A stretch of DNA of 64,000 nt from Litchfieldella xinjiangensis (GCF_000759345.1 NZ_JPZL01000002.1:62001-126000), one strand, 5' to 3'. Positions 16,527-25,891 are shown, counted from the stretch's first letter. Notes: generated from the letters alone by a model not told the origin. Made by a program: numbers and translations.

Positions 16527-17915
16527 ATGCGCTATATCAGTACCCGTGGGCAGGCGCCCGCACTGAGTTTCGAAGAAGTCGTGCTGACCGGTATGGCCAG
16601 CGACGGCGGCCTCTACGTGCCGGAGACGATTCCACAACTTTCGCGTGACGATCTCGAGGCCATGGCGGGCCTGTCCTATGCCGAAATCGCGTTTCGCGTG
16701 ATGAAGCCCTTCGTCGCCGGCGAGATCGACGACGAGACCTTCCGGGGCCTGGTGCGCGATGCCTACGCCACCTTCAGTCACGATGCCGTGGTGCCGCTCA
16801 ACCAGCTCGACGCCAACCATTTCCTGCTCGAGTTGTTCCATGGCCCGACGCTGGCGTTCAAGGACGTCGCTCTGCAACTGCTCGGCCGTATCCTCGATCA
16901 TTTCCTGGCCAAGCGCGGTGAGCGTGCCGTGATCATGGGCGCCACGTCGGGTGACACCGGGTCGGCGGCGATCGAGGGCTGCCGCCATTGCGACAATCTC
17001 GACATCTTCATCCTGCACCCGCACAACCGCGTGTCCGAGGTGCAGCGGCGCCAGATGACCACGGTACTGGCCAATAACGTCTTCAACATCGCCATCGAAG
17101 GCAACTTCGACGATGCCCAGGCAATGGTCAAGGCGAGCTTTGCCGACCAGGCTTTCCTCAACGGTACGCGCCTGGTGGCCGTAAACTCGATCAACTGGGC
17201 GCGTATCATGGCTCAGGTCGTCTACTACGTGGCCTCCGCCGTGGCACTCGGGGCGCCAAGCCGCGAGGTGAGCTTCTGCGTCCCTTCGGCCAACTTCGGT
17301 AACGTTTTTGCCGGCTACGTGGCGTATCGCATGGGGCTGCCGGTAAAGCAGTTCATCATTGCCACCAACGCCAACGACATTCTGCATCGTACCCTGGCCG
17401 ACAACGACTTCTCCAAGCAGGAACTGCTTGCGACGCTCGCGCCCTCCATGGACATCGTGGTGTCGTCGAACTTCGAGCGGCTGCTGTTCGAAGCCTATGA
17501 GCGTGACGGCGACGCCGTGCGCGACCTGCTCGAGCGTTTCCAGCACGAGCCCACGGCGCTGGCCGAGGCTCCGCTGTCGCGCCTGAGAGAGAAATTCTCG
17601 AGCCACAGCGTCGACGACGATACGATCCTCGAAGTGATACGCGAAGCGCACCATCGCACCAAGGAGCTGCTCGATCCGCATACCGCGACCGGCTATCGCG
17701 CGGCCGAGCAGGCGCGTGCCGATACCGCGACCCCGATGATCACCCTGGCCACTGCCCATCCGGCCAAGTTCGCCGAGGCGGTCGTCAAGGCGGGCTTCTC
17801 CGGGGTACCGCTGCCGGCGCATATGGACGACTTGCTCGAGCGCGAGGAGCGTTATGAGGTGCTACCGGCCGAACTGACCGAGGTCCAGCGATTCGTGGCG
17901 GAGCATCGCCGCTAA
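16527..17915 (+). CDS. thrC: Threonine synthase
   Basis: 462-residue PLP enzyme that converts O-phosphohomoserine to threonine, the last step after hom and homoserine kinase (thrB is not here). Signatures: MRYISTRG at the start, FHGPTLAFKDVALQ with the PLP lysine, and the phosphate/PLP-binding loop GATSGDTGSAAIEG. The length is right for the long form found in gammaproteobacteria. recJ begins 2 bases after its stop, implying co-transcription. The upstream gap contains the nested palindrome described separately, which may regulate this gene. Confidence 0.95.
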   Translation: MRYISTRGQAPALSFEEVVLTGMASDGGLYVPETIPQLSRDDLEAMAGLSYAEIAFRVMKPFVAGEIDDETFRGLVRDAYATFSHDAVVPLNQLDANHFLLELFHGPTLAFKDVALQLLGRILDHFLAKRGERAVIMGATSGDTGSAAIEGCRHCDNLDIFILHPHNRVSEVQRRQMTTVLANNVFNIAIEGNFDDAQAMVKASFADQAFLNGTRLVAVNSINWARIMAQVVYYVASAVALGAPSREVSFCVPSANFGNVFAGYVAYRMGLPVKQFIIATNANDILHRTLADNDFSKQELLATLAPSMDIVVSSNFERLLFEAYERDGDAVRDLLERFQHEPTALAEAPLSRLREKFSSHSVDDDTILEVIREAHHRTKELLDPHTATGYRAAEQARADTATPMITLATAHPAKFAEAVVKAGFSGVPLPAHMDDLLEREERYEVLPAELTEVQRFVAEHRR

Positions 17916-17917
17916 CC

Positions 17918-19729
17918 ATGGCTGTACTTGAAATGACCGCACCGAACTCGGCTGCCGAGCGTCTGCGCCCGCGTATCCTGCCGCGCCCTCGTGACGAAGC
18001 GCTATTCGCCCGTGCGCGAGCCGAGGGGCTGACCGAGCTCCAGGCGCGGATCCTGGCCGGACGTCTGGCCGGATACGAGGGTGAGCTTGCGCCGCTGGTT
18101 TCACCCAGCCTGGGCTGTCTCGAACATCCCGAGCGGCTTGCCGATGCCCGGCGCGGGGCCGAGCGCATCGCCCAGGCGGTGGCAGAAGGTGAGCATATCG
18201 GCATTCTCACCGACTACGATGTCGACGGTATCACCTCGCACGTGGTGATCCTGCGCACCTTGAGCGAGCTATTCGGCGTGCCCGGTCATAAGCTGCACAG
18301 CTTGATCGGCCATCGCATCAACGATGGCTATGGCATCAGCCTGCCGTTGGTGGAACGGGCGCTCAAGCTCTCGCCGCGCCCCAGTCTGGTCATCACCGCG
18401 GACTGCGGTTCCTCCGATGAACCGCGTATCGCCCGGCTCAAGGCGGCGGGAATCGACGTGGTGGTCACCGATCATCACGCGTTGCCGCTCGAGGGGCCGC
18501 CGGCATCGGCTTACGCCTGCATCAATCCCACACGAGACGACTGTTCTTATCCCGATCGCACCATCGCCGGCTGCATGGTGGCCTGGCTGATGATGTCGCT
18601 GGCCCGTAGCGTACTGATTGAATGGGGCGCGATTCCCGCGGCCACGCCCAAACTGTCAGCGTGGCTTTCCTACGTGGCGTTGGGCACCGTGGCCGATTGC
18701 GTCTCCCTGGGCGGCAGTGCGGCCAATCGCGCCGTGGTGACCCACGGTCTCAAGCTGATCAATCGCATGGATGCCGCCTGCTGGCGAGCCATGGCGGAGC
18801 GTCTGGGTGCGGATAGCGTGCCGTTCGATGCCGAGACCCTGGCATTCCAGATGGGCCCTCGTATCAATGCGCGGTCGCGCCTCGATGACCCTTATGCAGC
18901 GCTGCATTACATGCTTGCCGCCGACGATGGCATGGCCCGGCAACATCTCGATGTGCTCGATCAAGATAACCAGTCGCGCAAGGCCATCGAGGCCGACATG
19001 ACCGAAGAGGCACGCCGCCTGGCCATGCCGCAGCTGGACAAGGGGGTGCCGGCCCTGGTGGTGTTCCTCGAGGATGGGCATGCCGGTGTGCAGGGCATCG
19101 TGGCGTCGCGCCTGGTCCAGGCCTTTGGCCGCCCGACGCTGGTGCTCACCCGGGCCGCGGCGCCCGGCATGTTGACCGGGTCGGGGCGCTCCATCGAAGG
19201 GCTGCACTTACGCGAGGCACTGCAACGTGCCCATGATCTTGCACCCGAGGCGCTGCCGCGGTTCGGTGGCCACCGCGGGGCGGCGGGCATCGGCCTGCCC
19301 GAAACTCAGCTCGACACCTTTCTTGCAGCGTTCCAGCAGGCCGTGGGCGAGCAGCTGGGTACCCGCGAGCTGTTCCCCTGCGTCTTTACCGATGGTGCGC
19401 TCGAGACGCAACAGTTGGCCCTCGCCACCCTGGATGAACTGGAGCGTCTGGCTCCTTACGGTCGTGAATTCGATGCACCGCTCTTCGAGGGCACGTTCCT
19501 GGTCGAGCAGCTGCGGGCCGTCGGTGCCGACGGTAACCACCTGATGCTGGGGCTCTCGCAAGGCGGTGTCAGCGTCAGGGCGATCTGGTTTCGTGCCTTG
19601 AGCCCTGGCGAGGTGCCGGGTTTTGGGCTGGGTGCGAAGCTTCACTGCGCCTTCAAGCTATCGCGCAATCGCTGGAAGGGGCGCGAGTCGCTGCAGCTCA
19701 TGATCGAGCATGCCGAGGCGCTTACCTAG
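17918..19729 (+). CDS. recJ: Single-strand DNA exonuclease RecJ (DHH family)
   Basis: 603 residues. DHH domain with motif I ILTDYDVDGITS (about 88-99), ADCGSSDE, TDHHALP, then DHHA1 with FGGHRGAAGIGL and GPRINARSRLDD, and a C-terminal OB-like domain (about 480-600; LERLAPYGREFDAPLF). RecJ is a Mn2+-dependent 5'-3' single-strand exonuclease in RecFOR recombination and mismatch repair. The core is somewhat divergent from the usual GDYDADG form. Directly downstream of thrC, matching gene order in pseudomonads and relatives, where prfB and lysS follow; here about 6.4 kb of other genes separate them. Confidence 0.78.
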   Translation: MAVLEMTAPNSAAERLRPRILPRPRDEALFARARAEGLTELQARILAGRLAGYEGELAPLVSPSLGCLEHPERLADARRGAERIAQAVAEGEHIGILTDYDVDGITSHVVILRTLSELFGVPGHKLHSLIGHRINDGYGISLPLVERALKLSPRPSLVITADCGSSDEPRIARLKAAGIDVVVTDHHALPLEGPPASAYACINPTRDDCSYPDRTIAGCMVAWLMMSLARSVLIEWGAIPAATPKLSAWLSYVALGTVADCVSLGGSAANRAVVTHGLKLINRMDAACWRAMAERLGADSVPFDAETLAFQMGPRINARSRLDDPYAALHYMLAADDGMARQHLDVLDQDNQSRKAIEADMTEEARRLAMPQLDKGVPALVVFLEDGHAGVQGIVASRLVQAFGRPTLVLTRAAAPGMLTGSGRSIEGLHLREALQRAHDLAPEALPRFGGHRGAAGIGLPETQLDTFLAAFQQAVGEQLGTRELFPCVFTDGALETQQLALATLDELERLAPYGREFDAPLFEGTFLVEQLRAVGADGNHLMLGLSQGGVSVRAIWFRALSPGEVPGFGLGAKLHCAFKLSRNRWKGRESLQLMIEHAEALT

Positions 19730-19746
19730 CTACTATCAGGACACGT

Positions 19747-20358
19747 ATGTACGAACCCCAGGGCGATCCCCATCGATTGCATGAAGACCTGCTAGCCATC
19801 CTGCTCGGCACACTTTTCGTGTCGCTGGGGGTGAGCTTTTACACTCAGGCCACACTGCTGACCGGCAGTACCGCAGGGGTAGCCCTGTTGCTGCAGTATG
19901 CGACGGGCTGGCGTTTCGGCATCTGGTTCTTTCTGATCAACCTGCCGTTTTATTACCTGGCGATACGCCGTATGGGATGGCCGTTTACGTTGCGTACCTT
20001 TCTCGCCATCGGCCTGGTATCGCTGTTTTCCGAACTCACCGGCCGTTGGATCCACATCGACTATCTAGCGCCTTTCTACGCCGCCTTGATGGGAGGAAGC
20101 CTGGTCGGCATCGGCATGCTGGTACTGTTCCGCCATCGCACCAGCCTGGGAGGGATCAATATTCTGGTGCTTTTCCTGCAGGAGCGTTACGGCTGGCGAG
20201 CCGGCTATGTGCAACTGGGAATCGATGGCCTGATCCTGCTGACCGCATTGGCAATGCTGCCTCTGGATCGCGTGGCGCTGTCGGTACTGGGCGCTCTGGC
20301 ACTGAACATGATCATCGCCATGAACCACAAGCCCGGACGCTACATTGGGGTCAGCTGA
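19747..20358 (+). CDS. YitT-family inner-membrane protein
   Basis: 203-residue protein with about six hydrophobic segments, resembling the YitT family (TGSTAGVALLL in the first loop; TSLGGINILVLFLQ later). It lacks the C-terminal DUF2179 domain of the Bacillus versions. Function unknown; members are predicted transporters. It starts 17 bases after recJ, so it is probably read on the same transcript, although its job seems unrelated. Convergent with the VOC gene. Confidence 0.75.
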   Translation: MYEPQGDPHRLHEDLLAILLGTLFVSLGVSFYTQATLLTGSTAGVALLLQYATGWRFGIWFFLINLPFYYLAIRRMGWPFTLRTFLAIGLVSLFSELTGRWIHIDYLAPFYAALMGGSLVGIGMLVLFRHRTSLGGINILVLFLQERYGWRAGYVQLGIDGLILLTALAMLPLDRVALSVLGALALNMIIAMNHKPGRYIGVS

Positions 20359-20373
20359 TCCAGCCTGGAAGGC

Positions 20374-20793
20374 CTAGTAGTTAGGCCATACGCCCGGCGT
20401 CGCCAGTTCGAGCAAATGGCCATCCGGGTCCCGGAAATAGAGGCTTTCACCCCCTTTCGGCCAATGCGTACGACCTTCGATGGCAATACCATGGTCGTCG
20501 AGCTGTGATTCCCACGCTGCCAGTTCCCGGATGGCGATGGCAAAGGCCATGTGCACCCGCCCTTGGCCGTCATGCGGCGGGATGGTGCCCATGCCCTTGG
20601 GAAGATGCACCGTTTCAAGGGTCTCGCCACGCAGGAACAGCAGCAGTACCGAGCCGGCGCCCACATCGTAGGCTGTGAAGCGATGATCGGCAGTAAAGGC
20701 CGTCAAGCCCATCACGCCCTCGAAGAAGACTCGCGCCCGGTCCATGTCCTCGACGTAAAGCGCGGTTTCCAGCACGCCGTTGAGCTTGGGCAT
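20374..20793 (-). CDS. VOC-family (glyoxalase/bleomycin-resistance fold) protein
   Basis: 139 residues with the paired beta-alpha-beta-beta-beta VOC fold: ETALYVEDMDRARVFFEGVMGL at the N-terminus and GESLYFRDPDGHLLELATPG at the C-terminus, where His and Glu are probable metal ligands. VOC enzymes include glyoxalases, dioxygenases and thiol transferases; the substrate cannot be read from sequence. Start at 20793 is supported by AGGAG 8 bases upstream; an in-frame upstream ATG is rejected. It is the last gene of the minus-strand cluster with the copper ATPase, 52 bases after the 29-residue peptide gene, so co-transcription is likely. Confidence 0.8.
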   Translation of the reverse strand: MPKLNGVLETALYVEDMDRARVFFEGVMGLTAFTADHRFTAYDVGAGSVLLLFLRGETLETVHLPKGMGTIPPHDGQGRVHMAFAIAIRELAAWESQLDDHGIAIEGRTHWPKGGESLYFRDPDGHLLELATPGVWPNY

Positions 20794-20845
20794 TGTACTT
20801 GCTCCTGTCGGGGTGTCCTTCAAGCCTAGCAGGTGGTTATCCATC

Positions 20846-20935
20846 TCAGTCTCGCCTCCAGCGGGGCGCACCCCAGAACCACCACACGATAGCCGCGATC
20901 AGGCCGAGGCCGGCCACATTGACGATCCAGGTCAT
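20846..20935 (-). CDS. 29-residue single-pass membrane peptide coupled to the copper ATPase
   Basis: Too short for normal gene calling, but well supported. The start ATG overlaps the copper ATPase stop (ATGA), and an ideal AAGGAGG lies 7 bases upstream, inside the last codons of that gene. The peptide begins [17 protein letters not shown], goes on [12 protein letters not shown] and stops: one hydrophobic helix with a Trp-rich end (WWFW) and a basic tail, so a positive-inside membrane orientation. It resembles the membrane anchor of cupredoxin-like proteins as I remember them, but lacks any cupredoxin domain. Possible roles: a small subunit or modulator of the pump, or metal chaperone anchor (inference). 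Confidence 0.78.
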   Translation of the reverse strand: MTWIVNVAGLGLIAAIVWWFWGAPRWRRD

Positions 20936-23805
20936 GATGATGCCTCCTTATGAGTGACGTGTGCCGCCGAGCCATTCGGGCTTGGTGAGGCTTGCCCGCT
21001 TGCCGAGGTTTTCATCAAGCGCAGGCGATTGGCGTTGCTGACCACGGTGACCGACGAGGCGGCCATGGCGGCGCCGGCGATCATCGGAGACAGCAGCGTA
21101 CCGGTAAAGGGGTACAACACCCCTGCAGCGATCGGAATACACAGGGCGTTATAGCCGAAGGCGCCCCACAGGTTCTGCTTGATGTTGCGCAGGGTAGCGC
21201 GGCTGATCTCGATGGCATCGGCGATGCCATGCAACGATCCGCGCATCAGCGTGATGCCGGCACTTTCGATGGCCACATCGGTCCCTTGGCCAATCGCGAA
21301 GCCAACATTGGCGCGGGCCAGGGCGGGAGCATCGTTGATGCCGTCACCCACCATGCCGACCACTTCACCCGCTTGCTGCAACCGCTCGATCTCGGCGTGC
21401 TTGTCCTCGGGGAGAAGCCCCGCCCGGAAGTCGTCGATACCCACCTCGGCGGCGATCGCGGCGGCGGTATGAACGTTGTCGCCAGTGAGCATGATGACCT
21501 TGAGCCCATCCGCCTGCAGCCGCTTCACGGCGGCTACGCTATCGCTACGAAGGGGATCGCTGATACCGAATACGGCGGCGAGCCGGTCGCCCACGCCCAG
21601 GTAGACCACGGTGCGCGCCCGGTTTTCCAGTCGCTCGGCGAGCTCACGACCGGGCGCCAGGTCGATGCCTGCCTCTTCCATCATGCGGGCATTGCCCAGG
21701 CGCAGGACTTGGCCCTGGGCGTCGCGGGCCAGTACGCCGCGCCCGGTCATGCTTTCGAAATCGTATACCTCGGTCGCGTGACCGCCGGCGGCGTCGGCAT
21801 GATTTAGCAGGGCGGTCGCCAGCGGATGTTCCGAGCCTCGCTCCAGCCCCGCAACCAGCCCCAATACATGGACTTCATTGGCCTCGAACAGCTCGACCTC
21901 CGTCACTCGCGGCTTGCCTTCGGTTAGGGTGCCGGTCTTGTCCACGACCAGCGTGGTCAAGCGGCTGGCTGTCTGCAGCGCTTCCCCATTGCGAACCAGT
22001 ACGCCGTGCTCGGCCGCCTTTCCGACCCCGATCATGGTCGAGATCGGTGTGGCCAGCCCCAGCGCACAGGGGCAGGCGATGATCAGTACGGTCGTCGCCG
22101 TGACCAGCATATGAACGATGCGCGGCTCGGCGCCGAAATTGAACCAGACCAGCGCCGTGAGCACGGCGATGATCATTACGCTGGGCACGAAGATACTCGA
22201 GACCTTGTCGGCCAGTTCGCCGATGGGTGGGCGAGAATCCTGGGCACGCGCCACCTGTTCGGTGATCTGCCCCAGGCGTGTGTCGGCCCCGACCCGCGTT
22301 GCCCGGTAGACCAGCCCACCCTTGCCGTTGACGGTGCCGGCATTCACTTCATCGCCGCTGTGCTTGGCCACGGGCAGCGGTTCGCCGGTCAGCATCGACT
22401 CGTCGATATGACTCGTCCCCTCGATGACGTCGCCGTCTACCGGCAGCCGCTCGCCGGGACGCACCCGGATGCGGTCGCCACGGCGCACCTGGTCGAGAGC
22501 GACCTCGAATTCGCCTTCGTCACGGATCACCCGGGCCGTCCGACTCTGCAGATCGAGCAGGCGCTTGAGTGCGGCACTGGTGCGTCCCCGTGCCTTGAGT
22601 TCCAGCGCCTGGCCAAGCAGGATCAGGCCGACGATCATGGTCGAGGCTTCGAAATAGATGCCTCGCGCTGCCTCGGGCAGCGAGGGGGCGAACAGCACGA
22701 CGATCATGGAGTAGAGCCAGGCGGTGCCGGTGCCCATGGCCACGAGTGTGTCCATGTTGGCCTGATGATGTCGAAAGAGTTTCCAGGCATTGACGAAGAA
22801 ATGCCGCCCGGGGCCTGCCAGCACCCCCAGGGTCAGCAGCCCGATCACTGCCCAATAGAGGCGCCCGCTCCCCATCGGGTGGGGATGAAAGAAAAACATG
22901 CTGGCCATCAGCGGTACGGCGAGGGCCAAGGAGATCACACTGCCACGCAGGCGTTGACGATAGGACTCGGCCTCGCGCCGGGTCCGGGCCTCTTCCGCCT
23001 GGCGTAGATCGACGATCGGTTCGGCGCCGTAGCCGACACCTTCCACTGCCGCGATCAGATCCGCCTGCTTGGCGTCGCCGTGCACCTGGGCGGTCTGCGT
23101 GCCGAAGTTGACGCTGGCGTGGGTGACGCCGGGTACGTGGTTCAACGCATCCTGCACGGTACGCACGCAACTGGCGCAGGTCATGCCAGTGATCGCCAGG
23201 CGTTGGTCGGCACCGCTCTCGGTCGCCGGCTTGGCGGGCTCGGCTTCCTCTGTTGCAGCGTTTTCGGGCGAAGCGTCGCTGTCGGTTGGCGTAGCAGCCA
23301 GCGCCGCCGATGGCTCGGCTGACTCGGTCCCCGTTTTCTCAGCGAAAGCGTCGTCACTTGGCGGGTAGCCTGCGTCGCGTAGCACTGCATCCAGCGAATC
23401 ACTGTCTAGCGTAGTAACCACGGTCAGGCGTTTCTCGGCCGGCTCTCCAAGGACCTCTGCCTCGGGGTCCTGGGCCAGAATGGCCTTGCGCATGGTGTTC
23501 ACGCAGCCTTGGCAATTCATGCCGGGCACCTGGCGCTCAATAGGGTGGCGCGTCTGTGGGGCATCGTCGGGCTGCGAGGCATCTTGTGCATCATCGGAAC
23601 GTTGCGGTGGATAGCCGGCCTCGTGCAGAAGGCGGTCGACCTCCTCCGGGGCGAGTACCGTGGTGACATCGAGACGCTTCTCGTCGGGAACGCCGATTAC
23701 CTCGGCGTCGGGGTCGCGCGCCTCAATGGCACGGCGCATCTTGCTCACACAGCCTTGGCAACTCATGCCAGGGACGTGGCGCTGAACGAGGGTGGCAGAA
23801 GTCAT
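20932..23805 (-). CDS. copA: Copper-translocating P-type ATPase with three HMA domains
   Basis: 957-residue P1B-1 pump that expels Cu+ (or Ag+). Three metal-binding domains precede the core: two near-identical atypical ones with GMSCQGC (about residue 13) and GMNCQGC, then a classical GMTCASC domain (about 205). The membrane core has [12 protein letters not shown], the phosphorylation site [13 protein letters not shown] and GDGINDAP. The copper-specific signatures FGYN in the seventh helix and [16 protein letters not shown] in the eighth are both present. A Ser/Ala/Glu-rich linker separates domains two and three. ATG at 23805 follows AGGAG; its ATGA overlap with the MerR stop implies coupling. 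About 120 to 150 residues longer than E. coli CopA. Confidence 0.94.
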   Translation of the reverse strand: MTSATLVQRHVPGMSCQGCVSKMRRAIEARDPDAEVIGVPDEKRLDVTTVLAPEEVDRLLHEAGYPPQRSDDAQDASQPDDAPQTRHPIERQVPGMNCQGCVNTMRKAILAQDPEAEVLGEPAEKRLTVVTTLDSDSLDAVLRDAGYPPSDDAFAEKTGTESAEPSAALAATPTDSDASPENAATEEAEPAKPATESGADQRLAITGMTCASCVRTVQDALNHVPGVTHASVNFGTQTAQVHGDAKQADLIAAVEGVGYGAEPIVDLRQAEEARTRREAESYRQRLRGSVISLALAVPLMASMFFFHPHPMGSGRLYWAVIGLLTLGVLAGPGRHFFVNAWKLFRHHQANMDTLVAMGTGTAWLYSMIVVLFAPSLPEAARGIYFEASTMIVGLILLGQALELKARGRTSAALKRLLDLQSRTARVIRDEGEFEVALDQVRRGDRIRVRPGERLPVDGDVIEGTSHIDESMLTGEPLPVAKHSGDEVNAGTVNGKGGLVYRATRVGADTRLGQITEQVARAQDSRPPIGELADKVSSIFVPSVMIIAVLTALVWFNFGAEPRIVHMLVTATTVLIIACPCALGLATPISTMIGVGKAAEHGVLVRNGEALQTASRLTTLVVDKTGTLTEGKPRVTEVELFEANEVHVLGLVAGLERGSEHPLATALLNHADAAGGHATEVYDFESMTGRGVLARDAQGQVLRLGNARMMEEAGIDLAPGRELAERLENRARTVVYLGVGDRLAAVFGISDPLRSDSVAAVKRLQADGLKVIMLTGDNVHTAAAIAAEVGIDDFRAGLLPEDKHAEIERLQQAGEVVGMVGDGINDAPALARANVGFAIGQGTDVAIESAGITLMRGSLHGIADAIEISRATLRNIKQNLWGAFGYNALCIPIAAGVLYPFTGTLLSPMIAGAAMAASSVTVVSNANRLRLMKTSASGQASPSPNGSAAHVTHKEASS

Positions 23806-24242
23806 GAGCGCTCCTGAGCGGCGCAACACGCCGAGGTGTCCTGTGGGAAGCTTTCGATCAGGCGGCAGATGCTATGGCCGTTGGGTGTGCCATCCGGCAT
23901 GTCGGCCCAGCTCTCCAGTGCCTGCTCCATACGGGCCGCCAAGGCTTCGAGTTCGCAGATACGCTCACGTACCTGAGGTAGGCGCTGTGCCAACAAGTCA
24001 CGCACCAGAGGGCAAGGGGAGTCGCCCTGATCGGCATGCTGCAGAATGTCGGCGATCTCACGCAGACTGAACCCCAATGTGCGGGCACGTTGAATGAATC
24101 GCAGCCGTCCGAGATCGGCCGTGTCATAGAGCTGATAGCCGTTATCCGGATCGCGGCGCGGCGACAGCAGGCCTTCGCGGGTGTAATGGCGCACTGTCTC
24201 GCCCGTGACACCGGCGGCCTTGGCTAATTGATTGACTTTCAT
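23802..24242 (-). CDS. MerR-family metal-responsive regulator of the copA operon
   Basis: 146 residues. N-terminal winged helix [28 protein letters not shown], dimerisation helix (about 80-115) and a C-terminal metal loop. Aligning by eye to E. coli CueR, the monovalent-sensor residue Ser77 is Cys77 here (DSPCPLV), Cys112 is absent, and Cys120 corresponds to Cys126 (HSICRLIES); Cys139-Cys140 lie in a short tail. So the ligand set is unlike CueR, and Cys at 77 is typical of divalent-metal sensors such as ZntR and MerR. The pump it precedes looks copper-specific. ATG at 24242 is taken with GAGGTG upstream; a GTG 9 bases earlier is also possible. The stop overlaps copA. Confidence 0.88.
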   Translation of the reverse strand: MKVNQLAKAAGVTGETVRHYTREGLLSPRRDPDNGYQLYDTADLGRLRFIQRARTLGFSLREIADILQHADQGDSPCPLVRDLLAQRLPQVRERICELEALAARMEQALESWADMPDGTPNGHSICRLIESFPQDTSACCAAQERS

Positions 24243-24287
24243 GATGGGCACCTCGGCGAATCTAGCCAGTGGGCTCGAATGACCTCA

Positions 24288-24318
24288 GTGTAAAACCTAG
24301 GTGTTACCCAAGGGTCAA
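24288..24318 (-). promoter_or_regulatory. MerR-type promoter with 19-bp spacer driving the regulator-copA operon
   Basis: On the minus strand TTGACC (-35, 24313-24318) and TTACAC (-10, 24288-24293) are separated by exactly 19 bases, with partial dyad symmetry ACCCTTGG ... CCTAGGTT in the spacer. The overlong spacer is the hallmark of promoters activated by DNA distortion by MerR-family proteins. It lies 46 bases before the regulator gene, indicating autoregulated activation of the whole operon. Confidence 0.7.
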
Positions 24319-24424
24319 GGGAGGGCACGTCACGATGCCCTGATCTGGGCGCGATTCGCTAAACCGCTGAAAGTTCAATGGATGCGGTAGATGCCATACC
24401 AAAGTATTAGCGGTTTATGGATTA

Positions 24425-24437
24425 AAACGAACGTTTG
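24425..24437 (+). promoter_or_regulatory. PsrA/FadR-like operator candidate upstream of fadL
   Basis: AAAC-N4-GTTTG (24425-24437) fits the PsrA motif (G/C)AAAC-N2-4-GTTT(G/C) known from Pseudomonas, except for A rather than G/C at the left flank. It lies 107 bases before a fatty-acid porin gene, a sensible PsrA target. The surrounding 24243-24544 stretch otherwise holds only the MerR promoter on the left and no other gene I can support. Confidence 0.4.
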
Positions 24438-24544
24438 GCCTTGATCCACGCTTCGCTTTAGGTCAAAAAGGGAGGGCACACCCTTGCCCGGACGGGCAAG
24501 ACCGTAACCACTTCCAGCCCTGCCTGGAAAAGGACGTTCACGCC

Positions 24545-25891
24545 ATGTACAAGAACAAGCTTTCCTGGGCGGTCGCGATTGCCGCAGCCACCCTCGCCAG
24601 CCAGGCCAGCGCCGGCGGCTATCAAGTCAACGAACAGAGCGTCAGCGGCCAGGGCTATGGCCACGCCGGGCGCAGCTCCAATGTCAATGACGCCACCATC
24701 GTCTTCGGCAACCCCGCGGGGATGTCCTTCCTCGATCGTGCCCAGGTAACGGTGGGGGGTACGTATCTTAATGTCAGTACAGATATTGACGATGCCAGTG
24801 CAACTCGCAATGGCGCCCCCCTAGAGGGTACGTCAGAAGGTGACATTGTTCCGGGTACGCTCATTCCTTTCGCTTTCTATGCTCAGCCGGTCAATGACAA
24901 GTTGGCCTTTGGCTTTGGCGTCTATGCGCCGTTCGGCTCCAACACCGATTACGAAAATGGCTTTATTGGCCGTAATTTGGGCAATTATACCGAATTGAAG
25001 GTGATGAGTGCTCAGCCGACGGTGTCCTATCGCTTCAATGAGCAGTGGTCGGTGGGTGCAGGTATTACTTATAACCGTGTGGAAGGAGAGCTTCATCGAC
25101 AGGTTCCCACACCTACATTCGGCATCATAGGCGTTGGTCCAGGTGGTAGCCCAATCATTGGGCCCAATGGAACCCAAGAGCTTGATGCGCGTGTCGAAGG
25201 TGACGACGATAATTGGGGATATAACGTCGGCGTGATATACCAACCTGTGCCGGAAACCACCCTTGGCCTGACCTATCGCTCAAAGGTCAGCTATACCTTG
25301 GAGGGTGATTATCATGCGCGTGATGCTAATGGTGATATTTACATCAACCCGCTCACTGGAGAGTCGCAGGAAAGTGATGCTCAGCTTGATCTGACCACAC
25401 CAGAGACCATCAATTTCTCCGTTACTCAGCAGATGAGTGATAGTTTGAAGTTGATGTTTGGCGCTTCTTGGACTCGCTGGAGCCGCTTCGATCAGATCCG
25501 TGTAACTGATCCGAGAGATACTGGTGGTGAGCCGATTACCTATGAACAACAGGCATACTCGAATGCCTGGGCTTTTGCCGCTGGCGGCGAATACCAACTC
25601 AATCCGCAGTGGGTCTTGCGCGCTGGCGTGACCATTGATAATACGCCTACTAGTGACGAGTTCCGTAGTGCTCGCATACCCTCCGATGATCGGCGCATCT
25701 TCTCCCTTGGCGCTGGCTGGACACCGGTTGATAATCTGACAGTGGACCTTGCCTACTCTTATTTGACGGAGCGTAGCACACAGGTGGATCAGGAACGGCA
25801 GGATGCGAGTGGCTTTATCACTTCAACCTATACAGCCGATTATAAAAATGAAGCCCACGGCTTCGGCGCGCAGTTGACCTACCGCTTCTAA
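24545..25891 (+). CDS. fadL: FadL/OmpP1-family outer-membrane transporter
   Basis: 448-residue beta-barrel for uptake of long-chain fatty acids or other hydrophobic compounds. Signal peptide at 1-23 (cleavage at SQASA-GG), then the conserved N-terminal plug segment GYQVNEQSVSGQGYGHAGRSS and FGNPAG, and a C-terminal barrel strand ending in TYRF (aromatic last residue, for BAM insertion). The ends are GC-rich like neighbours, but from roughly 24,750 to 25,850 the codons are much more AT-rich (GAT, AAT, TAT, TTG), suggesting the surface-exposed core was acquired by recombination. A clear terminator follows. Substrate unproven. Confidence 0.9.
   Translation: MYKNKLSWAVAIAAATLASQASAGGYQVNEQSVSGQGYGHAGRSSNVNDATIVFGNPAGMSFLDRAQVTVGGTYLNVSTDIDDASATRNGAPLEGTSEGDIVPGTLIPFAFYAQPVNDKLAFGFGVYAPFGSNTDYENGFIGRNLGNYTELKVMSAQPTVSYRFNEQWSVGAGITYNRVEGELHRQVPTPTFGIIGVGPGGSPIIGPNGTQELDARVEGDDDNWGYNVGVIYQPVPETTLGLTYRSKVSYTLEGDYHARDANGDIYINPLTGESQESDAQLDLTTPETINFSVTQQMSDSLKLMFGASWTRWSRFDQIRVTDPRDTGGEPITYEQQAYSNAWAFAAGGEYQLNPQWVLRAGVTIDNTPTSDEFRSARIPSDDRRIFSLGAGWTPVDNLTVDLAYSYLTERSTQVDQERQDASGFITSTYTADYKNEAHGFGAQLTYRF

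Noticed and set aside
16275-17822. 515-codon open frame on the minus strand, opposite thrC
   Set aside because: Mirror of the threonine synthase codons; no ribosome site or recognisable domain.
20371-20387. Small hairpin GGCCTA/TAGGCC at the yitT-VOC junction
   Set aside because: 6-bp stem overlapping the VOC stop codon with no T run; too weak to call a terminator.
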